Shown: piece by piece, positions 7,356 to 15,423 of the stretch
Layout of the letters: each line of letters begins with the position of its first letter
Position numbering within the stretch: the first letter of the stretch is position 1
Source of the DNA: Mitsuokella sp. oral taxon 131 str. W9106
Lineage (GTDB): Bacteria; Bacillota; Negativicutes; Selenomonadales; Selenomonadaceae
Direction of reading: 5' to 3'
DNA length: 64,000 bases
Assembly: GCF_000469545.1 (NCBI RefSeq)
Contig: NZ_KI273065.1
Span: 1 to 64,000 of the forward strand
Notes under the pieces: model-generated
The model's database searches: none
What the model was told of the DNA's origin: nothing
What the model saw: only the letters and a program-made list of their open reading frames with translations
Made by a program: the position numbers and the translations under genes

Positions 7356-9197
7356 TCAATACTTCCTTTCCTTCGGCGGATACTTCGTGATGACGACATC
7401 TTTGTACTCAGCACGATAGCCGGTTTCATCCTTAAAGATAAGCGTATGCTTCAGGAAGTTCGCATCATCCCGCTTCGGGAAATCACGGCGCGTATGACCG
7501 CCGCGGCTCTCCTTGCGCGCGATCGCACCCTGCACGATCGCATGCGAAATCTGAAGGAGATTGCCAAGCTCGACATACTGCTCAAATGCCGTATTGTAGA
7601 CATGGCTCGGATCGCCGACATAGCACTTTTTGTAATCTTCCTCGTGCTTGGCAAGTTCCTTTGCCGCTTCTTCAAGCTGCGGCCCGTTGCGGAATACGCC
7701 TGCCTTGAACCACATCGTCTGAACCATGGCATCGCGAATCTCCGGAACCGTGCGATTGCCCTCATGTGGACGGGTCGTCACTTCATCGAAGTGATCCTTC
7801 CATTTTGCACAGTCTTTTGCAAGCTGGTCCTGGCTACCCTCGTACGGGTGGCCCTTCGCATAAGCCGCTGCACCATCGCCCGCCGTATGACCAAAGACGA
7901 GAACCTCAGAAAGGCTATTTGCGCCGAGACGATTCGCACCGTGAACGGAAACGCAGCTGCATTCGCCTGCCGTATAGATGCCCGGCACGCGTGTCTCGCC
8001 CGTGTGGAAATCCGCCATCTCAAGACCGCCCATCGAGTAGTGGCAAGTCGGGCTGATGAGGACAGGCTCCTTCGTGATGTCGACACCTGCAAAGCGCTTT
8101 GAAAGGTCGTACACCTGCCCGAGCCGCTCGTGGATGCGCTCCGCCGGGATATGCGTAAAGTCGAGATAGACGCCTGCTGTCAGCCCCTCGCCGACGCCGC
8201 GCCCTTCCTCGATCTCCGTTGCGATGCTGCGCGCGACGATGTCACGCGTCGCGAGCTCTTTCTTTTCAGGCGCATACTTCTCCATGAATCGTTCACGATT
8301 TTTGTTGAGCAGGATCGCCCCCTCGGAGCGGCTCGACTCGGAAAGGAGAACGCCGTTGACAGAAAGTCCCGTCGGATGGAACTGCACCATCTCCGGATCT
8401 TTGAATGGGATGCCGACCTTCATGCCTGCGACGATGCCATCGCCCGTCGAGCTGTACGGATTCGACGTGCGGACCCAGTACGCACGGCCGTAGCCGCCCG
8501 TCGCGATAAGAACCGTCTTTGCGGGAATGCCGATGAAGTTGCCCGTGCGCATGTCCATTGCGATGACCCCTGCGAGCTTGTCGCCTGCCATGCTGATTTC
8601 GAGCATCTGGCACTCCGAGATGAAGTCGATGCCTTTGTCAAGACACTGTTCGAAGAGCGTGTGAACCATGGCATGGCCGGCGCGATCCTCAAAATACGCT
8701 GCGCGCGGATGCGAATGGCCTCCCATCTTGCGCGAATGGAAATGGCCGTCTTCCTGACGGTTGTACGGATAGCCCATATAGTCCATTTCGAAGATGTTTT
8801 TGCCGGCACGTTCAGCGAAATACTCGACTGCATCCTGATCGCAGAGATAGTCCCCGCCCTTGATCGTATCGAACGCATGCGATTCGATCGAATCCGTCGG
8901 ATCCGTGAGTCCCGTAACGCCGTTCATGCCGCCCTGTGCCATCGTCGAGGCGGAGCGCGTCGGCACAAGCTTTGTCATAACGGCGACTTTTCGATCTTTG
9001 TTTCCCGCTGCGGCAAGCGCCGCGCGCATCCCTGCGCCGCCGCTGCCGATGATGAGCACATCATACGTCACGTCGCCGCGCCGTACCTTTTCGGGAATGT
9101 TCCTGCCGTTCCACGAGAAACAGCCGCTTGCCGAGAGAACGACGCCCGCTGCTGCCGCGCCCTTGATAAAGGTACGACGTGAGATTTCGTTAGACAT
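7356..9197 (-). CDS. mfrA: Fumarate reductase flavoprotein with Tat signal
   Basis: A 613-aa FAD-binding catalytic subunit of a fumarate reductase/succinate dehydrogenase. The start at 9197 (GGAGGGAGAAACCT before ATG) gives an N-terminal twin-arginine signal, SRRTFIKG followed by a hydrophobic stretch, ending in a lipobox-like SASGC at 22-26. FAD binding: IIGSGGAGMRAALAAA. Active-site motifs: FHPTGL, the RD motif in LATRDIVARS, the histidine in SPTCHYSMGG, and the arginine in GANRLGANSL. A Tat signal on this subunit is the hallmark of periplasmic MfrABE. The usual covalent-FAD histidine is replaced by Ala83 (RSASTMAQGG where E. coli FrdA has RSHTVAAEGG). Net direction is likely fumarate reduction by methylmenaquinol in this anaerobe, but that is inferred. 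Confidence 0.93.
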   Translation of the reverse strand: MSNEISRRTFIKGAAAAGVVLSASGCFSWNGRNIPEKVRRGDVTYDVLIIGSGGAGMRAALAAAGNKDRKVAVMTKLVPTRSASTMAQGGMNGVTGLTDPTDSIESHAFDTIKGGDYLCDQDAVEYFAERAGKNIFEMDYMGYPYNRQEDGHFHSRKMGGHSHPRAAYFEDRAGHAMVHTLFEQCLDKGIDFISECQMLEISMAGDKLAGVIAMDMRTGNFIGIPAKTVLIATGGYGRAYWVRTSNPYSSTGDGIVAGMKVGIPFKDPEMVQFHPTGLSVNGVLLSESSRSEGAILLNKNRERFMEKYAPEKKELATRDIVARSIATEIEEGRGVGEGLTAGVYLDFTHIPAERIHERLGQVYDLSKRFAGVDITKEPVLISPTCHYSMGGLEMADFHTGETRVPGIYTAGECSCVSVHGANRLGANSLSEVLVFGHTAGDGAAAYAKGHPYEGSQDQLAKDCAKWKDHFDEVTTRPHEGNRTVPEIRDAMVQTMWFKAGVFRNGPQLEEAAKELAKHEEDYKKCYVGDPSHVYNTAFEQYVELGNLLQISHAIVQGAIARKESRGGHTRRDFPKRDDANFLKHTLIFKDETGYRAEYKDVVITKYPPKERKY

Positions 9198-9224
9198 AGG
9201 TTTCTCCCTCCTGATCATGCATGG

Positions 9225-9249
9225 ACTTTATCTATAGCATTGATAAAGT
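9225..9249. promoter_or_regulatory. Dyad upstream of mfrA
   Basis: Perfect 8-bp inverted repeat ACTTTATC (9225-9232) and GATAAAGT (9242-9249) with a 9-bp AT-rich centre containing TATAG. It lies 28 bp before the mfrA start, where a promoter is expected, so it may be an operator. The regulator is unknown. Confidence 0.4.
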
Positions 9250-9399
9250 TTATGTTGTTTCCAATTCGTGCCAAACTGAAAAAATCCTGCCATAAAATGA
9301 AATCGTGACCTATGTCATAGCGCAAAAAACACAGCATGCTATACGATTAAGCGTTCTTGAATGCAAGCATAAGTGTTATAGTGTATGGAGGGCAATGTC

Positions 9400-9612
9400 A
9401 TGCAGCTCAGTGCAAGAAATCAGTTCAAAGGAAAAGTTGTATCCATCGAGAAAGGTGCAGTGAACGCCATCGTCGGCATCGAAATCGCAGGCGGGCATGT
9501 GATCACCTCGACGATCACCCTTGGTTCCGTGGAACGCCTTGGTCTCGTTGTCGGAAAGGAAGCCTATGCCGTCATCAAGGCTACGTCCGTCATGGTCGGC
9601 GTGGACGACTAA
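9400..9612 (+). CDS. mop: Molybdenum-pterin-binding protein (molbindin, TOBE)
   Basis: A 70-aa single TOBE/Mop domain (MQLSARNQFKGKVVSIEKG, then NAIVGIEIAGG and VGKEAYAVIKATSVMVGV), the length of classic molbindins such as Clostridium Mop, which oligomerise and store molybdate or tungstate in the cytoplasm. An ATG five codons upstream (9385) overlaps the GGAGGG that best serves ATG 9400, so the later start is preferred. It stands alone between divergent mfrA and ompM and is followed by its own terminator. No molybdate transporter or molybdoenzyme gene is in the window. Confidence 0.9.
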   Translation: MQLSARNQFKGKVVSIEKGAVNAIVGIEIAGGHVITSTITLGSVERLGLVVGKEAYAVIKATSVMVGVDD

Positions 9613-9631
9613 CCCATCTTTTGGATATGTG

Positions 9632-9671
9632 AAAAGGCAGGAATGCGGATTTCCCGTGTCCTGCCTTTTTT
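9632..9671 (+). terminator. Terminator of mop
   Basis: AAAAGGCAGGA (9632-9642) pairs with TCCTGCCTTTT (9659-9669), and the descending arm runs into a T tract. Position and shape fit a rho-independent terminator for mop. Confidence 0.85.
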
Positions 9672-10045
9672 GTATCTGGCAAAAGAAGGTGCACGACATC
9701 AGACGATGCTGCATCCGCCTGTGATCCCTGCGCCTCTGTTGGAACCGACGCGCTAGTGTGACGTTGTTTGCGAATGGACTGCCGCATGTGCGACGATTGG
9801 CGTCCTAAAGCTGCTGCCAGTCAGCACGAGCGGAATCTGCCGCCGAATCAATCCTAGATCTGCCTCGAGCTCCTTTTCTCTAAAAACAAAAAAGAGCATC
9901 GGGGCAATTGGATTGTCTATATCAAAAGTTCAAATCACGCGTAAAATAGAATAAATTATCATTTCCAATATAAAAATTGTACCTAAATACATAAATTCAA
10001 ACAAAATACCCCATTGGAAACACGCGCCAAAATACGACGAATCCA
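9672..10045. other. Gene-free interval before ompM
   Basis: No convincing gene. A 48-codon open frame on the minus strand (9753-9899, beginning MLFFVFREKELEADLGLI) has no ribosome site; it could be a fragment of a lost gene or chance. From about 9885 the composition turns strongly AT-rich compared with the flanking genes, which suits an upstream promoter region for ompM. I found no RNA gene or element ends here. Confidence 0.5.
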
Positions 10046-10074
10046 TTGCTTCCAAGATAAAACTCCCTTATACT
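10046..10074 (+). promoter_or_regulatory. Promoter of ompM
   Basis: TTGCTT (10046-10051), 17 bp, TATACT (10069-10074). The predicted leader is about 50 nt. The -35 hexamer is identical to that of the lac-type operon promoter. Confidence 0.6.
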
Positions 10075-10130
10075 TTTTAATGGAAGCAAAAGCTGCAAAT
10101 GGATTTCCAGAGGAAAGGGATGTTGTTAGG

Positions 10131-11522
10131 ATGAAACGAAACACACTGCTCGGACTCGCCATCGGGCTGAGCCTCAGCGCAAGCTCGGTCGCGTTCGCCG
10201 CCACGGCGGACAGCTTCTCCGACGTACCGAAAGGTCATTGGTCGTACGAAGCGCTCGACTACCTTGCAAAAGAGGGTGTCATCGAGGGAATGGGCGACGG
10301 CACGTTCCAGGGCGGTCGCCCCATGACGCGCTACGAGGTCGCTGCCATCGTCGCCAAGGCGATGCAGAAGGAAGGCACGAACTTCGGCGACCGCGCCGTG
10401 CTCGAAAAGCTTGAGGCGGAGTACGGCGGCGAAATCGCCACGCTCAAGAAACAGGTGGACGCGAACACGAAACAGATTGCGGAGAACAAAAAGGAAATCG
10501 ACCGAGTCAAGCTCTACGGTTTCCTGCGCGCCCAGTACGACTACGACAGGAACAAGGACGCCGATACGCTCGACCACGGGACGAACCGCTTTTACATGGA
10601 TCTGCGCGGCGACCTCAAGGTCAACGACTATTGGACCGTGCGCTTCCAAAGCGAGACGAACCGTCACTACAACAACGGGCACAGCCGCCAAGGCGAGACG
10701 GGTCTGAACCAGTACACGGAAAAGACGTGGTCTGGGCACGACGGCAACATCCAGCGTATTTGGGTGGACGGTTTGTCGAAGGACGGCAAGTGGATCAGCA
10801 TCGGACGCGCATGGCGCGGACTCGGCTTCCAAAACGTCCTCTTCGGAAACGAGTCGGACGGCTTCCAGTTCGGCGTTCCCATCCCGAACACGAAGCTCAC
10901 AGCAAGCGGCTTTTGGATGGCATCAACGGGCGAAGGCAACCGCGAAAGCCTCTACGGCATCGGCGCATGGGGGCCAATTGGTCACAGCGTGGACATCAAT
11001 GTTGCTTACGCCAAGAGCAGCATAGGAAAGGGCGATACCTACAGTTCGGGCAAGATTGTCGGCTACCGGGCAGCGACCTCCCCCTCTGGCATCACGACGC
11101 TCGATCCCGTCTACGGGAAGAATGACGTGACAAACAAGCGAAGCTATGGCTTCGTTGTCAGCGGTGCGGTGAACTTCGCAAAACACTTCCGCTTCATCGG
11201 CGACTACGTCAAGACCGATGCGGATTTCCAAGGAAATAGCCTTGCGCTTCGCCTGAACTATCGTGGCACGGATCTCAACAAGCCAGGCAGCTACGGTCTC
11301 TATGCACGCTATGTGCGCTACGGCGAAAACGGATGGCTCGCGGGCGACGACGAGTGGAACTCGACGTGGAACGCAACGCGCGGCTGGATTTTCGGTGCGA
11401 AGTACGTTCCAGCGAAGAACATTGAGTGGGAAATGCTCTACTCTCGCCAGACGCGCGGCTACGATCAGGCTTGGGCATACGACCGCGATCTCTTCCGCAC
11501 GCAGGTAGACTACCACTTCTGA
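10131..11522 (+). CDS. ompM: OmpM-type porin with SLH domain
   Basis: A 463-aa outer-membrane protein. Signal peptide 1-23 (cut after AFA), one S-layer homology domain at about 27-80 (DSFSDVPKGHWSYEALDYLA, ending MTRYEVAAIVAKAM), a short coiled coil at about 88-127, and from about 128 a beta-barrel of alternating aromatic strands ending QVDYHF with the C-terminal Phe typical of OM proteins. In Negativicutes OmpM proteins tether the OM to peptidoglycan through SLH binding to polyamine-modified wall and act as porins. The longest frame starts 39 codons earlier, but only ATG 10131 opens onto a signal peptide; an AGGAAAGGGA lies about ten bases upstream. Negativicutes often have several OmpM copies; only one is here. 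Confidence 0.93.
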   Translation: MKRNTLLGLAIGLSLSASSVAFAATADSFSDVPKGHWSYEALDYLAKEGVIEGMGDGTFQGGRPMTRYEVAAIVAKAMQKEGTNFGDRAVLEKLEAEYGGEIATLKKQVDANTKQIAENKKEIDRVKLYGFLRAQYDYDRNKDADTLDHGTNRFYMDLRGDLKVNDYWTVRFQSETNRHYNNGHSRQGETGLNQYTEKTWSGHDGNIQRIWVDGLSKDGKWISIGRAWRGLGFQNVLFGNESDGFQFGVPIPNTKLTASGFWMASTGEGNRESLYGIGAWGPIGHSVDINVAYAKSSIGKGDTYSSGKIVGYRAATSPSGITTLDPVYGKNDVTNKRSYGFVVSGAVNFAKHFRFIGDYVKTDADFQGNSLALRLNYRGTDLNKPGSYGLYARYVRYGENGWLAGDDEWNSTWNATRGWIFGAKYVPAKNIEWEMLYSRQTRGYDQAWAYDRDLFRTQVDYHF

Positions 11523-11537
11523 TCCAATCACGATACG

Positions 11538-11589
11538 GTGAAGCCCACTTGGCTTCACGGAAAAGGCATGGGCTTTCCGTGCCTTTTCC
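11538..11589 (+). terminator. Two hairpins between ompM and amylase
   Basis: First stem GTGAAGCC (11538-11545) with GGCTTCAC (11551-11558). Second stem GGAAAAGGCA (11559-11568) with TGCCTTTTCC (11580-11589). The second, with a GC core followed by TTTT, resembles a modest terminator. Together they probably end or attenuate ompM transcription, letting some read on into the amylase gene 18 bp later. Confidence 0.6.
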
Positions 11590-11607
11590 TGCAAAAAAGG
11601 AGCAATC

Positions 11608-14388
11608 ATGAAACGAAGCAAGCAGCATCTTCTCCGTGCGGCTGTAGTCGCCGCGTTGACAGCGGGCGCGATTTCCGCATCGCTTCCCGCATTGCCTGTC
11701 ACGGCGTACGCCGCCCCTGCCGCCGCGGCACAGGAAGCGACGCGAACGGTCGTGCTCACCGGCACGGTGCAGATGAAAGCCGGTGCGCCAAAGGACTGGG
11801 ATCCCGCGTCCGCTGCAACGCGCATGGAGGACATTGGAAACGGTTTCTACCGCTTCACGGCAGACCTCCCCGCAGGAACGTACTACTATAAGGTCGCCGT
11901 CGGCGGAAGCTGGGCAGAAAACTACGGCCTGGACGGAAATTTTGACGGGGCAAATGTCCAGCTCACTCTTCCTGAGGCGACGCGCGTCACCTTCTACTAC
12001 AACGACAGGACGCATCAGATTGCGGACAGCACGCGATACGTGCTGCAGGAAGACGAGGCGCTTCCCATCCTGCAGGGAGACGGCATCCCCGATGGCACGA
12101 TCCTGCGCGACGACACGCTAGGCATGCTCTATCAAGCAACCGTCCAAATGGACGTAGGTGACCACGCCGTCAAAATCATGCAGCAGGGCGAAGCGCCCAT
12201 GGCACAGACGGTGCACATCAAGAAGGCAGGTCCCGTCTCCTTTTACTACGATGGGAAAACGCGGCACCTCATCGTCGACGACGGGAGCATCCACGAATCC
12301 GAACTCCTACATGACACATGGGACAGCGCGTATCGCAAGCCGTTTGAGGCGATCCCTGCCGGCAGCCCCATCACGCTCTCAGTAGCAGCAGGCGCGGGCG
12401 ACGTGCAACAGGCAAAGCTTTTCATCGCCCGCGCAAAGGTCACAGCAAACGGCGGCGACGAGTACAACCCGGACTTTTCGGCCGGCACGAATGAGACCGT
12501 CCCCATGAAAAAAACGCGCACGGAAAACGGTCGCGATATATGGTCGGTGACTATTGCGCCGAAGGAAGCAGGGCTATACGGCTACAAATTCCTCCTCGAC
12601 GACACGAAAGAGTACGGCGATGACATGAAGCCCGGCCATACGGGCGCGGCGAAGTTGCGCGACGCAAGGCTATTCCCGCTCACGGTCTACCGCGCAGACT
12701 TTAAGACGCCCGATTGGGCGAAGGAAGCCGTCACCTACCAAATCTTCCCCGACCGCTTCTATAACGGAGACCCCAAAAATGATGCCGCGCGGCAATTCGC
12801 GCGCGCCGCTCAGCCCATCCAGCACCGCGCCTGGGGCGATCTTCCCGCAAACTACTCCAAGACCCCTGAGGCGGACGGCGACAAATGGGAATGCAACGAC
12901 TTCTTCGGCGGCGACATCAAGGGCATCACCAAAAAGCTCGACTACCTGCAGTCGCTCGGCATCACGGCCATCTACGTCAACCCGATGTCATCGGCAAGCT
13001 CAAACCACCGCTACGACGCTGTGGACTACACGAAAATCGATCCGATCCTCGGCACGATGGACGATTTCCGCGCCCTCGTGCACGAGATGGATAAGCGGCA
13101 CATGCACCTCATCATGGACGGCGTCTTTAACCACGTCGGCGACGATTCCATCTACTTTGACCGCTACGGCAAGTACAAGACCGTCGGCGCGTACGAATAC
13201 TGGTCGCGCATCTACGACCTCCAAAACGAAAAGCACCTCTCCCTTTCCGCAGCAAAGGAAGAGGCGAAAAAGGAGCTTTTGGCAGAAGGTCAGGTCTTCA
13301 GCCCGTACCATTTCGAGGACTGGTTCGAGATCCGAAACGAAAAGGCGAAGGACAGCATGGGCGAGAAATACGCCTACCACGACTGGCAGGGCTACGACAG
13401 CCTGACGCCGTTTGCTGACCGCGACTATCCCGGAAGCGAGGCAGGCACGAAAAGTTCCGACCTCGGCGACTACCTGCTCTACGGGCGTGATAAGGATCGC
13501 GGCGTCCTCACGCGCTGGTTCAGCGAAGGGCTTTCGGGCTGGCGCCTCGATGTCGCAAAGGAAGTGCCGCCCGGCTTTTGGGCAAGGGTGCGCGACGAGG
13601 TCAAGAAGCAGGCGACGCCGGACGGCAAAGCCCCGCTTCTCCTCGGCGAGATCTGGCAGGACGGCTCGCAATTCCTGACGGGCGACACGTTCGACTCTGT
13701 CATGAACTACAAGCTCTCCTTTGCGCTCGGCGACCTCTTCCTCCTGCGCGGCGACGCGAAGGCAGCGGACGAGGAGCTGACCATCCTTCGGCAGAACTAC
13801 CCGAAGGAAGCGCTCTACGATCTCATGAACATCGTCGGCTCGCACGACACCGTCCGCGCCATTTACAAATTTGGCGGCGGAAAGGAAACAGTGGCACAGC
13901 CGGGGAAAACAGACTTTGACTACGCGCTCGGCAAGGCGCGCCTGAAGCTTGCCGCCATCTTCCTCATGGGCTATCCCGGAATGCCGACCATCTACTACGG
14001 CGATGAGGCGGGCGTCTACGGAAGTGCCGACCCCGACTGCCGCCGCACCTATCCATGGGGAAAGGAAGACAAGGAACTCCTCGCGTTCTACAAAAAACTC
14101 ATCGGCATCCGCAACGCGCACAAGGCGCTATTCGCATACGGCGACCTAAAGACGCTGAAAGCAGAGGGCGATGTATACGCCTACAGCCGCATGGCAGCGG
14201 ACGGAAGCTGTGGGATCGTCGCGCTGAACCGCGGCGCGGCGCGCACCATCACATTTTCCCTCCCTGCCTCCCTAGCAGGCACATCGTTCCATGACGCGCT
14301 CACAGGCTATGCCTGCACGGCAAAGGACGGCAATCTCAGCCTGCCACTCGGCAAGAATCAAGGCATGATGCTGCTGATGGAAAAATAA
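11608..14388 (+). CDS. Exported GH13 alpha-amylase/neopullulanase-like
   Basis: A 926-aa glycoside hydrolase with a signal peptide of about 35 residues (KRSK..., ending AYA). Residues from about 45 to 250 hold two tandem beta-sandwich modules of the pullulanase X25 kind (FYRFTADLPAGTYYYKVAVGGSW, later FYYDGKTRHLIVDD). A further N-domain (about 255-365) precedes the catalytic barrel, which starts at AVTYQIFPDRFYNGDP. The four GH13 regions are seen: DGVFNHVG, GWRLDVAKE with nucleophile Asp648, LLLGEIW with acid/base Glu681, and VGSHDT with Asp747. The motif set is closest to cyclomaltodextrinase/neopullulanase enzymes, which cut alpha-1,4 and often alpha-1,6 or pullulan bonds. Location would be periplasm or cell surface. 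GGAG lies upstream of the start. Confidence 0.92.
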   Translation: MKRSKQHLLRAAVVAALTAGAISASLPALPVTAYAAPAAAAQEATRTVVLTGTVQMKAGAPKDWDPASAATRMEDIGNGFYRFTADLPAGTYYYKVAVGGSWAENYGLDGNFDGANVQLTLPEATRVTFYYNDRTHQIADSTRYVLQEDEALPILQGDGIPDGTILRDDTLGMLYQATVQMDVGDHAVKIMQQGEAPMAQTVHIKKAGPVSFYYDGKTRHLIVDDGSIHESELLHDTWDSAYRKPFEAIPAGSPITLSVAAGAGDVQQAKLFIARAKVTANGGDEYNPDFSAGTNETVPMKKTRTENGRDIWSVTIAPKEAGLYGYKFLLDDTKEYGDDMKPGHTGAAKLRDARLFPLTVYRADFKTPDWAKEAVTYQIFPDRFYNGDPKNDAARQFARAAQPIQHRAWGDLPANYSKTPEADGDKWECNDFFGGDIKGITKKLDYLQSLGITAIYVNPMSSASSNHRYDAVDYTKIDPILGTMDDFRALVHEMDKRHMHLIMDGVFNHVGDDSIYFDRYGKYKTVGAYEYWSRIYDLQNEKHLSLSAAKEEAKKELLAEGQVFSPYHFEDWFEIRNEKAKDSMGEKYAYHDWQGYDSLTPFADRDYPGSEAGTKSSDLGDYLLYGRDKDRGVLTRWFSEGLSGWRLDVAKEVPPGFWARVRDEVKKQATPDGKAPLLLGEIWQDGSQFLTGDTFDSVMNYKLSFALGDLFLLRGDAKAADEELTILRQNYPKEALYDLMNIVGSHDTVRAIYKFGGGKETVAQPGKTDFDYALGKARLKLAAIFLMGYPGMPTIYYGDEAGVYGSADPDCRRTYPWGKEDKELLAFYKKLIGIRNAHKALFAYGDLKTLKAEGDVYAYSRMAADGSCGIVALNRGAARTITFSLPASLAGTSFHDALTGYACTAKDGNLSLPLGKNQGMMLLMEK

Positions 14389-14404
14389 GCATTTCCCTGT
14401 CACG

Positions 14405-14435
14405 AAAAAGCGCCCACGCATGTGGGCACTTTTTT
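14405..14435 (+). terminator. Terminator of the amylase gene
   Basis: Stem AAAAGCGCCCAC with GTGGGCACTTTT around a GCAT loop (one C-A mismatch), then a run of T. It follows the amylase stop by about 15 bp. Confidence 0.85.
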
Positions 14436-14481
14436 GTCGCGCATACGCGGATTGCGAAACGATGACCACCACAAAAACGGC

Positions 14482-14521
14482 AAAAACGGTCTCACAGGCA
14501 AAGCCCTGTGAGACCGTTTTT
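14482..14521 (-). terminator. Bidirectional terminator at end of OM cluster
   Basis: A 17-bp stem (14482-14498 with 14505-14521, core ACGGTCTCACAGG) flanked by A and T runs on both sides. It lies between the convergent amylase and lpxL genes and would stop transcription from both, chiefly the long minus-strand OM operon. Confidence 0.88.
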
Positions 14522-14564
14522 TTAATATGGTTCCGCATGCCATCTCCCAGCCGATTCATGCGCG

Positions 14565-15422
14565 TCATTCACGCATCGACTTCCAGCGATCATGCAGCCA
14601 AAACCACTCCTCTGGATATCGGCGGATATGTTCCTCAATAGCGTGCGTCAAAAACTGCGTCATGGCGCGAATGTCTGCGTGCTTGTCCTTCGTGTGCCCG
14701 ACGCGAAACGGGCCGTCGACGATAAGCGTATGCATGCCATGTTCGTCACGATGCATGCAGGATGTGAAGATCGGCACGTCGGCAAAGCGCGCCATCGACG
14801 CCGCTCCTGTCGGGCAGTTCGTCGGCTGTCCGAAGAAGTCGATGACGATGCCGTCATGGCGGCTCGGATCCTGATCCATAATGAGGCCGATCGCCCAGCC
14901 CTTTCCCATCATTCGGAACATCTCCCGCACACCTGTTTTATACGTGATATGCATGCCGATCATAGTGCGGTATTCGTTGATAAACCGATCTGCGCCTGAA
15001 TCCTTCTGCTTCTTTGCGACGCCGACGAGCGGGATGCCCGCTTGCGCAAATGCGCCGCCCATGAGTTCCCAGTTTCCGCTGTGTGCGGCAGCGATGACAC
15101 ACCCCTTCCCCTCCGATAGCCCCGCTTGAAGTTTTTTCAGTCCTTCAATGCGGACGTAGTCCTCGATGTGTTTGGCAATCATGGGGAAGCGCAGGACTTC
15201 GACGAGCATCGGGCCGAAGCGCACAAAGGAGGCGCGCGCAATGCGCCGCGCCTTTGCATCCGATACGCCAAGGCATCGCTTGATCTGATCAAATGCGAGC
15301 TTCTTGCGCCGTTTTGGGACGAGCGGCCAGCAAACTGCACCGAGCATGTGCCCCAAAACTTCTGCAGCACTGCGCGGCAGCTTGCAGCAAATCCAGCTGA
15401 TTGACTTTAGCAGCCTGTACAT
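14565..15422 (-). CDS. Lipid A lysophospholipid acyltransferase (LpxL/HtrB-like)
   Basis: A 285-aa inner-membrane acyltransferase of the LpxL/LpxM family, which adds a secondary acyl chain to the lipid A precursor from acyl-ACP. The catalytic H-x4-(D/E) motif is HSGNWE, about residues 113-118, after a hydrophobic N-terminus. Later family motifs include GLIMDQDPSRHDG, FFGQPTNCPTGAA and the C-terminal WFWLHDRWKS. It starts one base after the lpxD stop. It is the last gene of the OM cluster and abuts the terminator. Whether it is the first or second late acyltransferase cannot be told from sequence. Confidence 0.92.
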   Translation of the reverse strand: MYRLLKSISWICCKLPRSAAEVLGHMLGAVCWPLVPKRRKKLAFDQIKRCLGVSDAKARRIARASFVRFGPMLVEVLRFPMIAKHIEDYVRIEGLKKLQAGLSEGKGCVIAAAHSGNWELMGGAFAQAGIPLVGVAKKQKDSGADRFINEYRTMIGMHITYKTGVREMFRMMGKGWAIGLIMDQDPSRHDGIVIDFFGQPTNCPTGAASMARFADVPIFTSCMHRDEHGMHTLIVDGPFRVGHTKDKHADIRAMTQFLTHAIEEHIRRYPEEWFWLHDRWKSMRE

Positions 15423-15423
15423 A

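Noticed and set aside
5474-7390. 638-codon open frame opposite mfrE and mfrB
   Set aside because: Composition is a reverse-strand shadow (many Arg, Leu, Asp from CG-rich codons), and it starts inside the terminator hairpin. The minus-strand genes explain the region.
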